Shown piece by piece: positions 14,204 through 25,109 of a DNA stretch of 64,000 bases. The position numbers were made by a program, and so were the translations under genes. The stretch covers positions 7,061,221 to 7,125,220 of the forward strand of contig NW_025062479.1 in assembly GCF_000002995.4 (NCBI RefSeq). The letters run 5' to 3'. Position 1 is the first letter of the stretch. Each line of letters begins with the position of its first letter. This DNA is from Brugia malayi. Taxonomy: Eukaryota > Nematoda > Chromadorea > Rhabditida > Onchocercidae. The notes under the pieces are model-generated. The model was not told the DNA's origin and searched no databases. It was given only the letters and a program-made list of their open reading frames with translations.

Positions 14204-17200
14204 AATAGGAAAAATTAAAAGTTCTACGACAAGGTAAGAATTTAATTGATAGTCAGATATCAAGAGGTATTAAGAAATGTGTGTTACTGTTACGTTTTAG
14301 AGTGTACTGCTGTTAATATTGGAAGCGGACGTTAAAATTATTCAGGAAGAAAATAATTAAATGCCATGATCGTGCATGATTAACTGCATGGTGTTTACGA
14401 AAAACATTAAATTGGAATTTAGCAGGTTCAGCGAAACTAACTGTAGTTCTTACTGTTTTGCTTTTTTCATGCAAATGTCCTAGGGTAATTGGGGTTTTTT
14501 TTAAATCAGTTTTAACTTCTTGCAACTGCTGAAATTATTAGAATGAAATGTGAAAAACTGATTGTTTGAATAGCGGAATAACTTTATGAAAGTTTTAAAT
14601 CTAATTTGTGGATGTTCAGAGTTACCGCTTTTTTCGAAAAAGTAGTTCCTATGCCATTCTAATTTATTCTACTGCAATTTTTAGTTCTTCGTTTGTTTTT
14701 TTTTTTTTTTTTTTTTTTTTACTGGGACTTAATTTGTTATTTGTGTATTGTGGATTTTGTGGTAGATATAATAAAATGTAATGTGCTAATCGAAAGGTAT
14801 TTATGTCACTTATATGACTAGTAAAACTTAAAGTGATTCTTCATTTTATCAATGTAAAAAAAGGAAATTAGGAAAAAAAAAATGAAAACCACTATCGACA
14901 AGTTCTTGTTTTTCTTCTATTACGCATTTTTTTTTTTTTCTTGAGATTAGCTAATCTTTCTTTTCTTCTGCTCTGACGAACTCTCCAAACTTTGAAGATC
15001 TTGCTTATCGCTTGAAGTTTCTTCATTTTTGCGAACTAACTAAAATACTGCACTAAAAAAAAGTCGATTTACTCTTCTCATAGTTTATTTCTACAGGAAT
15101 CTTTTTTTCAAGCGTAATGTTTCAATGTGCATGTTTCTATCAGTTCATCTTTTCCTGTATCGTTATTGTATTAGTGGTATTCTGCTTTATATATTTTCCA
15201 GATAACTTCCAAATGCATGTGTTTTCCATCTAATTTTTGCTTCATTCCATTGCCAAATTCAAAGATGCCAACGGAACACATCAATTTTTGCTTATAATTA
15301 CACGCTTTTGTAATTCTGCAAGTCGAATTATTGTCATTTGTAGCAACATTGCTGTACATCGTACTGATATCCATACTACTTTACATTTCGCATGTTGGGT
15401 AGCAGTCTTTTGTATTACATCACAAAAGTTCTACAAAGATGAATAATTGATGGTATGTTCGTGAATGGAAGAAAACAATAAGGTATTTATATTCTCTAGA
15501 AAAGTACCCTAGTAGTCATCGATATCTTTACACAACTTCCAGTTCTTAGATCGAGATACGGTGTCACCATGTTAAGCTCTGCTTGGTTTCGGGATTTCGT
15601 AATGAGTCTTTTTCCATAAAAACGAGTTAGTGTCTATCGGTTGACAGATTGCCGTTGCAGATAGTTGTTGATGAGGTTGGATATGAATTGTTGGACGAAC
15701 ATTTAAGCGGTGAAACAGCAGATTATTCCTCAGATGCCTCCGTGAGTTCAACACCATTACGAAGAAGGAATAAGAGGAAAGCATATGTTCCACGTGGTGC
15801 CTGTAGCGTCTTGGTTCCTGCGGGAGTGGATTTATTCGAACCAGAATACGACCCTCTTCCCGGGCCTTCAAGTGGTATTTCATTGATAAACTTCATTATC
15901 ACATTTTCATCTAGAACAATTATAAATATGTTAGAAATCTTTCGACTACAAGCTGTAAAGCTTCAAATATAATAGGTTGCAGGGTATCATCTAAAGCTAT
16001 TTGTCCCAAGTTCGTCTCTCATTAATGGTAATTTAATTACAGGTTCAGCGAGAGGGTTGTGCAACGTTGAACTTTCACATAAACATGCTAAGGTATTTGT
16101 TGTTTGTTAGATACTGTTTTAAACATAAAAGACAAGAAAGTAGTTCAAAGTACAGATTTTAAAGTTTCAAGTGGCTATTCTTCTGGACATTATAACTAAC
16201 CAGTTTGTAGCACATCCTTTATCTTTTTTATTTCTTTGTCTTCTTAATAATTCGAACCAAGTATTGAAATCTGTATGTTTTTTTCATCTTTAGTCTTTTA
16301 TCTGTCTATAATTCATCTATGATTTTTCTTGTGAATAATGCTTAAATAAAAAGCTTTGTTAGGACTAATTGGATGGTAAGGGGCTCAAATTTCCCAGTAA
16401 AGATGTAGATTTATCTGCTTATGCGATATGCCAGTACTTGCACGAACAAGTCTACTATGTACTTCAGTAAGTGCGTGTGTTTAAACTTTAAAGCGAGAAA
16501 ATAAGTTCTTAGAAGAAGGTAACATTTCTGGTTTGATTTTAATCCATTTTCCATCCTAAAGTTGAAGTATGTTAGTCTTTCTTTTTCTGCTTAATTTTTC
16601 TACGAACATAGTGAAGCTTTAATGTAAATTAAGCTATTTTGTCAAATCTCACGATACAGAGAAGAGAACTGCTTTGATCAAAATGGCAGGAATGGTAAGT
16701 TGAGTGTTTCAAAAACTGTGTACGACTTCAGTGAAGATTTTTTTGTAAATAGGGATTTGCTGGTGAATCTCGGGCTGCTTTTGCTGTGGTGGCATTAAAA
16801 CTTTTGCCATTCACGGATGTTGAATGAGGATGTTTTCATTTATAGGGAGGGGGGGGGGGGGGGGGGGAAGGGTATAAACCTTGTTCTTGTGAAATATATC
16901 ACAGTTCAATCAGTATGCTGAAGTATTTGTGTGAAAGGCCCAAAAATATTCTTCATATTGGCACTTTGCTCTTACGGTAACCATTTTCAGAGTAGATGGT
17001 TTGAAAAAGAGTGCAACCCTGGGAAGCTTAGCTTTAAAAAAGAGATGCCCATTCTGAAATGTCCCAACTCCTCCTGTCGACATTTTGCTGTATTGAGGAT
17101 TAGTGTGCTGAGATAGTGAAGATATTTGTTGGTAGTACTTTTGAATCACGCAAGATGCTATCGGGAGAATTTTTTCATCAACTGTACCTTTTTTGAATTA

Positions 17201-19755
17201 ATCGTTGGTGCTAAAAAAAAATTTATGTGCCATTCTGTTTTGTGACTGCCGTTTAGAATATTTTTTCTGTATTTTTCCACACTGTTTGAGAGCCGCTTGC
17301 TGCCGACTTCGGTAACGATAAAAAATCGTCGCGTTAGTTCGGACCTAATAAGGAATAACGCATCCGGTGGAATAGTTGACTCGCTTTCGAACAACAATCC
17401 TGAACCAGCTAGAAATAAAGATGTCCGAAATGTTAGCGGTAGCTCCACTCGTCGATTCAAAAGCGACAAAATTCGAAGGGCTTTTTCGTCAGAGTATTCG
17501 ATAAGGAAACCAGTCAGTGATTCGTTACATATGACATTCGTTCGACAATCCAATGAACACGATATTTGTTCATCAACCGGGTATGTTTTTTTTTTTTTTT
17601 TTTTTTTTTCAGATTTTGAATGGTTGTGGGTCCACTGAAGTTTTACCCAACACTTTATGGAAATGAATTTTCAAGTGATTAAGATGCTATGCATTTGGAC
17701 AGCATGTGAAGAATTTGGCATCTCAAACCATAGTTTAGGTCATCTGACGACATTTGTTGCCATAAGTGGGTTCTGTGCTTCTGTCATTTTTAACGTGTTT
17801 TACTTCACATACTTTGAACATTTTGTTCCTAATCGTTTTCAGATGTCGTTCGCGTCCACCAATCGTAGATTCCTTCCGCCAACAGCCATTTACTATACCT
17901 TCTCTTGATCGTTCGCTTATTCGTTTTACTGCTAGCCCCTCTTTCCCGTCTCTTGATTCCCCAGAAATGAAAAAAACGGGACTTGACGTAATGGAGAAAG
18001 TCTGTCTTACTTCAAGTAAGGCCGAAAGTGGAAGTAATGTGATGGAACGTAATCTTCCATGTCGACCTCCGATTAAAATTGTGCTGAAACCAGTCAAAAA
18101 GAATGAATTGAATCCATCCCTTCGACCAAAGCGTGAGGTGCAGTATTCTCCACCTATAAACAGCTCAGACGTCGTTGCGCGAACCTCAGTACGTTCGGCA
18201 CCTGATCTTCGTTACCCGTCAGCTATTGAAAAAGCTGTGTTTAAAATCCGTCCTTCAATCCCACAAAGACGTTCAGATACTGGATGTCCACCGATGATTA
18301 AAGCTACTTCAACAGAAATAAAGACTGTGAGTTACTTGTTGCATCATGATTTGAGTGATATTTGGTGACGAAGCTTCTTCAGCAGAAGTCGAGATGTATC
18401 ACCCTGTTAGTTACGATATGTTCCTCAGTAGGCTTGAATTCTCTTAAATGAATTAGTGGTCAACAATCAAGATTTTTCTTTGCATTTCCGTTGGTAATAT
18501 TAATAGTGTGAAATTGATAATATTAGCGGTATAGACCTTTCATGTAATTTTTTCCAATTTAAAGAAATGAAGGTTAAGGTGTAGTTCCGGATTTGATTTA
18601 CACGGATTTACATAAATGGTACAGAAGTTTGTCATATTATCTTTAGCCTATCGTTTTCTTTTTTAGCACTTTGATCATGGAAATGATGGAGATGAATCCA
18701 TTACTATGAAAACTTATATGCCTTCAACAGAAAATTTCTCGCAATTGTTTGAAAAGCGAGAAGGTGCTCAAGAGAAGCATGCAGCAGGAATTGAACTTGC
18801 GCGTAATTTCCCAGCGCCGATGGAGAATAATGGCTTTAGAATTGGTGACATTGTTTGGGCGAGGAATGGAATGTTTCCATATTGGCCAGGTCGAATTCAT
18901 GAATTCGTGAAGGAAAATAAAAAGGATGGAGCATCCATTGTATGGTATGGTGATAATACGTACACTCCTTTCATCGAATTCTCTCGAATCGAAAAATTTG
19001 CTGAGTCCTATGACACAAGGTTTGTGAAAAGGTTACTTTGTTATGTAAGAGAAAACACAAGTCGTATTTTGTTTACGAACAAACAAAAAACACATTGTTC
19101 CAAAACTTGTTTAATGTTAAAGTAGAATTATTGCATGTTTATTGCTTCATTGATTGCATCCATGCTTATGCTATGATGTTCAGGTTCAATCCCATGCGTC
19201 CAGATCTCAAATACCACAAGGCCGTCGCTAGTGCAATCATATCTTGTCTCCCAAATAGGGGCTATTTTGAGAAAAAGTTGTCTTCACAAGTTCACGAAGT
19301 ACTTGTGAAGGAAAAAATCGATCTTGGTGAGGTGAACATAATTGCAAAATGTAAGAAAAGGACGTCGAGTGGCTCATCCAGCAGACGAAGGTTGACATCG
19401 GTTTTTTTCTATATAGCAATTGGAAGTGGTTTTTTCTTCTTAGACACAATTTGTAGTTGTTTAAACTATCATCTATTTCAGGAAGATCGTTGCTGCGAAA
19501 ATGGAAATTCAAGAGATTGAAAAAACGGAAATTGTAGAAACCGCAATTCCAGCAGCAAGGACAAATGGTGATGAGCCTCCTTCATCGAGCACTTCTGTCA
19601 TAGCTGTCACTTACAATTCTGATGCGTTAATTACACTAGGAGCAGCAAAAAAAGCATCTATTATTCCTGAAACGGATTCTTTTGACTCGAAAAGATCTGT
19701 AAGTGACGGTGGCTCACAACCACCAGTTATTGCATATGATTCTGACGAGCTTTAA
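12339..19755 (+). CDS. PWWP-domain chromatin protein, PWWP2A/B-like
   Basis: Likely nuclear chromatin reader. Exons: 12339-12477, 12960-13095, 13482-13698, 15661-15874, 16043-16092, 17291-17580, 17843-18326, 18667-19019, 19184-19390, 19482-19755. All phases match and give 787 aa. Exons 2-3 encode EVVRSSPGVLVVQYK, then YTGILLAENGANGTPGII, resembling as I recall the conserved N-terminal block of vertebrate PWWP2 proteins. Exon 3 also has a CASC motif. The middle is Ser/Pro/Arg-rich and looks disordered. The PWWP domain spans about residues 566-660: FRIGDIVWAR, FPYWPGRI (the PWWP-type motif), SIVWYGDN, then YDTRFNPM and a helical KYHKAVASAI. PWWP domains typically bind methylated histone tails and DNA; in vertebrates PWWP2A/B bind H2A.Z nucleosomes. 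The start follows 'ttttatag' at 12337. The fold is secure; the PWWP2 assignment is inference from motif order. Confidence 0.85.
14173..14201 (+). repeat. Poly(A) run of 29 in intron 3 of the PWWP gene
   Basis: Uninterrupted A run. A T run of about 25 (14696-14720) lies 500 bp downstream in the same intron, so the two are complementary. Confidence 0.9.
14696..14720 (+). repeat. Poly(T) run of about 25 in intron 3 of the PWWP gene
   Basis: Uninterrupted T run, complementary to the A run at 14173-14201. Confidence 0.9.
16849..16867 (+). repeat. Poly(G) run of 19 in intron 5 of the PWWP gene
   Basis: An uninterrupted G run preceded by GGGA, on the coding strand of a strongly AT-rich intron. It could form a G-quadruplex in DNA or pre-mRNA. 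Confidence 0.9.
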
Positions 19756-22700
19756 TACTTTTATCTCTGGGTTATTTTAGCCATGGTAAAACAGCAATAG
19801 AAAAATCCTGGCCAAAAGTAGAAGTGTTTTTAGATACGATATTTTCAGGAAATTCCGAGTTGGTTAGAGACAGATTAATGATAATTCATTCTTACTACTC
19901 TCTGTCTGAATTAGCAGTAACGCTGTTGCAAGTAGTCGCATTTTTTCTGCCTGGTAAGTTTGTTATCTTTATGCATAAAGGCAGTTTTCGTTAGGTTCTA
20001 GTTATAAAGACAAATGCTAACTCTGATATCCAAATATTTGTGCGGTTCATCTTTGTGGTTGTACGTTGTTACCGAATGTTTTCCAAAGAATGCTTATCTC
20101 AGTCGACTGATTTTGGTTAGACCCTTCGAATACTATAAATTTGATTTGTTATTACCGAAATATTCCTATATATTCTGCGTTGTGTATGCTCATTTATCCA
20201 TTATTTTTCTTTAAATTTATGTATACATTGTTTGTCTTTAAGTTACTTATATTCATAGATGAATTATTTTTATCTACCATGAAGTCGCAGTGTAATGCGC
20301 AGAAAAGCATATTGTTCTCATAAGATAAACCGAAAAGTTTTCTCCAGTCTAATTATCTTTCCTCAGAACTCAGTAGCAGAATTTGTTCAATAGAAATGAA
20401 GCATAAAAGGTAGGGAAAGGTAATGCGGCGTTCCCAGTTTCTGAGTTTTCTAATGTATTGTGACCATTATTTCGTTAAAGATTTGGCAATTTGTTAAGTT
20501 CAAAAAGCATACAGCATTTCAAATTTCTTAGAGCTGGGAAGGAAATGAGTAGAGATATCCATGGTGGCAACAATTTAGTGAAGTTAGAACAAGATATCTC
20601 GATCATTATTTCAGAGGTAATAAAAGTTAGATGACGTTACTTGGTGTTATATCAAATTCTTTTGTCATTCTTTTTATTAATGCTGGTGCTTTTCCGTAAC
20701 GTGTTTTCGAAATTAACGTACATGTTCGTTTGTCGTGCAGCTCGGTGCACTTGAGCTCACGTATTATTGAGCTTTTATTTTGTTGATTTGCTTTTCATTG
20801 TCCAGTATTGACAGAAGTTTTTTCTATAATTGGTGTGTTTTAACGATATGTTCTTTTCATTAACGCAGTTTGATTTTTATGGGAATAAAACTTTTACTTA
20901 AATACCACTGAAATAGGTATTGAGTTTTAAAGGAGAGTTTTTTGAGAACAAAAATATGTTTTTTCCTCGCAAAAGAAAAAATCCATCAAGAAGTTGTTCC
21001 TTACATATACCAGTTGTTGGAAATTTCCTGATTCAGGTTTCTCTGGTTGACACCGTCTTCTGTTATTCATCCTGCACTACAGAAGAGGATATTGCGCTAG
21101 GATTTGCTATTTATCAGCTATTTATTTAAGTAAATGTGGTTGAGACTTCTGGTAGTGGATTTTTTCCCAAAAGTAATTTAGCCTGAATTTGTTTGGTCCA
21201 GTAAGTTGTCTTTTCGGGTATCTATCTGCGAGTCTCCATGTATCGGAATTGAGCATAACTATGGACATAATGGTGTGTGCTGGCTTTGTTGGGACTAAAC
21301 TGTAGTGCCGAAGTCGTTAAAAAAGTTTTAATTGCCTTATTTTTTCTGTTCCTTTTCCTTGCTCCCAGTTCTGCATCCGCAGTCATTTTCCTTTTTCTCA
21401 ACCTGATCATCGCTGTTTTCTTTCATCATTGATTCCCGTGGTTTAGTTTTCCGTGTTGTGAATAAACTTTGTGGATTATAGAGATCTATATGTGCTTTCC
21501 TGATTAAAGTAATCATTCTATTGATCCTCACTATTAACGTAGTTGAAAAGGTCCCACTGTATTTTATTTCGAACATGTCGTAAATAGATGATACGTGAGA
21601 GGTGATATTCTTTTCATAAATATGGCCATTCGCATTCCCCTCTGTTCGACCTTTATATTCAGTATGTAAAGCGCCAGTAAATTTATGTTGCTGTCCGCTC
21701 TTTTCAACAGTTCAGGAAAAATACTGGAAACTAATTTACATCGAATTCAATTTAATGTATTCTGAGGAAGATCAAGATTGTGAATTATTAGAATCAATGA
21801 ATTGTCGGCAAGAACAAAAATACAAATAGATGAGCAAACACGGTCATCCTACATTTGGTCTTATTTAATTTGGGGCACACTATTCAGGTACGCTCATGCA
21901 GAATGTTAGTTTTCACTGGAAAATCTTACTGATAAAATGGATTCACTATTTCTTTCCAAGACAGTGCAGCTCAATAATTTTATCATTACAAAATATAGCG
22001 CCCGCATTTACACGATTATCCTATTAACATCATTATCCTAATTCAGACAACCTACTCTCCCTCTCCTCCTTTGCAGATGTTTATTGCAACCGAAATAGTA
22101 CAAGTGAAGTGCTCAGGTTAACTCCAAATGAATGGATGGGAACATCTTAGTACGCTTTCATCGACTTTTAATCGAACTGCATCTCACAACAGACGAAATT
22201 TACTGCTTCCCATATTATTAACCAGAAATAAAACTGGTAAGAAAAAAAAAAAAACATGTTTTGATAGTAACAAAACTGTACTGAATAATTCCTATTAGTA
22301 TACTTATGGTTTTTTGTGTAAAGGAGAATATCATTCTACATTTATAGTACCGTCGTCCTTACACTACCCAAGTCCTGAAAATACACATGCAAAAGCATTA
22401 CTTCATTAAAAACGATTAAAAGAGGTGCAGATGGGGCACTGCTTTTAGTCATGACCATATTGAAACAGGACAAGATGTGTGCTCAAAGTCTTTTATTCCT
22501 TATTCCATTAATTGTGTGCATTTTACCTAATCTACAGATGAATGGCTTTCTACCAGCAAAAAAAGACATCGATAACCCCACCTCCTATACTGATAATTCT
22601 CGAAACCGCATTTGATTACCGAATACCGCACAATGAGTACCACGGATCAAGTGAAGATACACTTGAGGATGGATATTGAGCTATTCGATATGCATAAATA

Positions 22701-23144
22701 TCACGCCTCTGATATTCTCTGATAGCGACAGTCGACCTTGGAAACCTTTTAAACTACATGTCTTCCTTACAGAAAAACGGTAAGCAATAAGAAAACATAT
22801 TTGTATATATATGTTTAGTGAAGAATATCTTCACGATGAGATGACCTCGAATTGAAGTAGGAACTCAATCAGGAAAGTAAACGAACTTTCTCGTTCAGCT
22901 TTGATACTTGCGGTTGGCCTAATCCCTTGCAAGCCTCGCTTTCTGTTTACGTTATGATGTGACTGGTGAGAGTTGGATAGCTTTGGCCGTGAACTAATTT
23001 ACCTTTAGTTATTTTTTGCTCTTTCATGTCAGAAGATTGGCTTCTTGTAATTTTTTTGCTTCTTTAAATTAGTTTTGCTAAAAGTTGTCTTAGCTTAGCT
23101 GCTGACTATATTTGTTGTTCCACCTTTTGTTGACATACTCTGTC
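19756..23144. other. Intergenic, no supported gene
   Basis: Several open frames (20920-21129 plus; 21337-21576 minus, rich in K/E) lack splice context and recognisable content. No RNA gene or mobile element was recognised. Confidence 0.4.
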
Positions 23145-23782
23145 CAGAATTCAGGCAGATTATTTTCAGTGATAATTTCAATACTGGATTATTTGAAATT
23201 TTCACCCACTGCTTCAATCAAAGTATTCTTTTAGTAGCCTCGACTGTTACCTTCCATTCTCGATCATTTCTTCTTGATGGAATATAACTCTTTTTCTAAT
23301 GATGTTTGATTGCTTAAATTTTTTTAATAAGGACTTTTTGTATCACATCATAATTTTCTGGAGTTATATCATCTCTGATGGCCAACAAGGAATCTCCCTT
23401 TAAACATGAAAGTAAATCAGTTTTTGAATGTCTGGTATGTTTTGTAAAATGGACTGCAGCTTCGAAACTATCTGAGAATCCTCTCCACAGTTTGGGATTA
23501 CCACTGAAGGTAGACAGTTTATTTGAAGATAGGCAGTGGTAACTGGATAAGTTAACTGTTGGATAATAGGTTATTTGAAGTGCTTGTTCCTTTATTTCAT
23601 CTTGTTTAAGGTTTTGGATTTGGATTATTCACTCTGAGTCATCCATATACATAGTTAAGGTTATAATGACTTCTTTATTTTCATTTATTAAGTTTAAAAT
23701 ACGTTTTTATTTCGAGCATTTGGTCGTATTTATCTTGTTTCTTCGTTGAAACTTGTTACATACTCGGCTCGTGGCACCAATT
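23145..23782 (-). pseudogene. Decayed BEL/Pao gag 5' region
   Basis: On the minus strand this matches, with many stops and indels, the first third of the gag of the intact element at 24306-30719. For instance, the block around 23370-23500 parallels 29560-29720 of the intact copy. A primer-binding-site-like sequence (ggctcgtggcacca) ends just before the LTR at 23783. The rest of the element is missing, so it is a truncated 5' end. Confidence 0.75.
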
Positions 23783-24192
23783 TGTAGATGAATTTTATTA
23801 CTTTGGGAGAGGTTCACTGATCTCGGGGCGATTTATTTGATGTAGATACTTAATGTGTGGAGTAACACAAAAATATAATAATTCCTTTATCAACAGAAGC
23901 AACAGTACAATAAATTTTATAAAAAAGAATTGAAGTAAAAGTATGGGAAGAGCTGTAGACTTGGTTTACAAGCAAATCTAATTACCAGTTGATGAGCCAA
24001 AGGAAGTCAGTTAAGCGAAAGTTGTTACTAACCTCTTAGATTCAAACCTAATTTACAGTTAGTGACGAAACAAAATGAGATCATCTAAGTAAGAAACGTG
24101 TAAACAATGTGAGTTCATAAAACATATTTCTTACCCTTATTCTCTACTCTCACATAATATTTTAGAGTTTCGAGATATTAAAATCTGAAACA
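23783..24192 (-). repeat. Old BEL/Pao LTR (5' LTR of truncated copy)
   Basis: A 410-bp sequence starts TGTAGATG directly after a PBS-like motif and ends 'gagatattaaaatctgaaaca', matching in form the end of the young LTR (gatattaaaatccgcgaca). It is diverged from that LTR and ends 108 bp before the young element's target duplication. Confidence 0.7.
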
Positions 24193-24300
24193 GGTGCTAT
24201 AAGAGGGTCAAGTGTAAGCTGGGATATCATTCATCTCTTCCTTCCATAGTTAAACAAAGAAACGAACATTCCTGAAAACAATGAATAATTTTGAACTAGG

Positions 24301-24305
24301 ATATG
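24301..24305. repeat. Target-site duplication, left copy (ATATG)
   Basis: ATATG flanks the element here and at 30720-30724. A 5-bp duplication is usual for BEL/Pao integrases. Confidence 0.9.
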
Positions 24306-24798
24306 TGTAGTGGAAGCAAAAATGTTTTTGGAAACAAACCTTTATGATTTGGTTAAATTGTTATTCGGGGGAGAAGTTTGATGTCAGGGAGATGTGTTGG
24401 ATGCCAGCTAAATATTTGGGCAACAATTGAATAAAACTGATTCGGAGGATTGGATGATTTAAAAACAGATCTAATTGACAATAGTATGGTTATAAATCTA
24501 CATTGATGTTAGACAATGATCCAAACAAAGGAGAGGAGGTGCTTGCATGGGCACCAGTTGCTAATAAAGAGCTTATTAGATAACCGCATGATTATGATAG
24601 CTAACAAAGAACAATGTAGATATCCTCATGATTGTAAGGATTGCTAACAAAGAACGATGTAAATTGTTTCAATATGTAGAAGCATAAATTTGGAAACAAA
24701 GAGTCCGAAGTATAAGCATTATTTGCGGAAATTACGTAGATATCTTTACTACAATTTGCAACTCATATTTTTAGATCGCGATATTAAAATCCGCGACA
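24306..24798 (-). repeat. 3' LTR of the young BEL/Pao element
   Basis: 493 bp, TG..CA ends (on the minus strand TGTCGCGG..CCACTACA). It holds an imperfect tandem motif: 'gctaacaaagaac.atgta' occurs twice about 40 bp apart with similar flanks (catgattatgatag / catgattgtaaggatt). This may be a duplicated promoter element. The last codons of the out-of-frame C-terminal segment read into it. Confidence 0.97.
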
Positions 24799-25109
24799 CT
24801 CCCGACCGAAGGAGCTAAATGCTTTAGTTCGTTGGACAGCTTTGGTTGATTGCTTCGCCTTATAGCGCTTCTAGTTCGTAGAGCAATTGGTTCTTGTTCA
24901 TTGACATTTTGCACTGATTTGTTAAACATTGTTGGTTGAGGGTCAATTTCCTCACCTTTGACTTCCAGTGGGTATAACATATTCACCGGTCTGTTGAGTA
25001 TTTTTCCTTTCGGTAATTCTATCGAGACACTTCTCACTTCTCCATCCTTTCCTGTTTTGATTTCTCTTATTCTGGCTAGTTTCCACGCCACGGGGAATTT
25101 CTGGTTCAT
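24771..25109 (-). pseudogene. Out-of-frame C-terminal segment of the BEL polyprotein
   Basis: This 112-codon frame contains WKLARIREI and LNRPVNMLYPLEV, typical of the tail after the integrase in BEL/Pao polyproteins. It should follow the 'NEPEIPRGV' of the main frame, but the reading frame changes at about 25093. The main frame then continues 46 codons of unrelated sequence to its stop at 24952. The segment ends at 24771, inside the 3' LTR. Confidence 0.8.
24799..24808 (-). promoter_or_regulatory. Possible polypurine tract
   Basis: On the minus strand the bases next to the 3' LTR read CGGTCGGGAG, purine-rich but interrupted. Position is right for plus-strand priming; the sequence is a weak example. 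Confidence 0.4.

Noticed and set aside
21222..21576. Overlapping minus-strand frames rich in K and E
   Set aside because: Two frames open over the same bases, no splice partners, no family.
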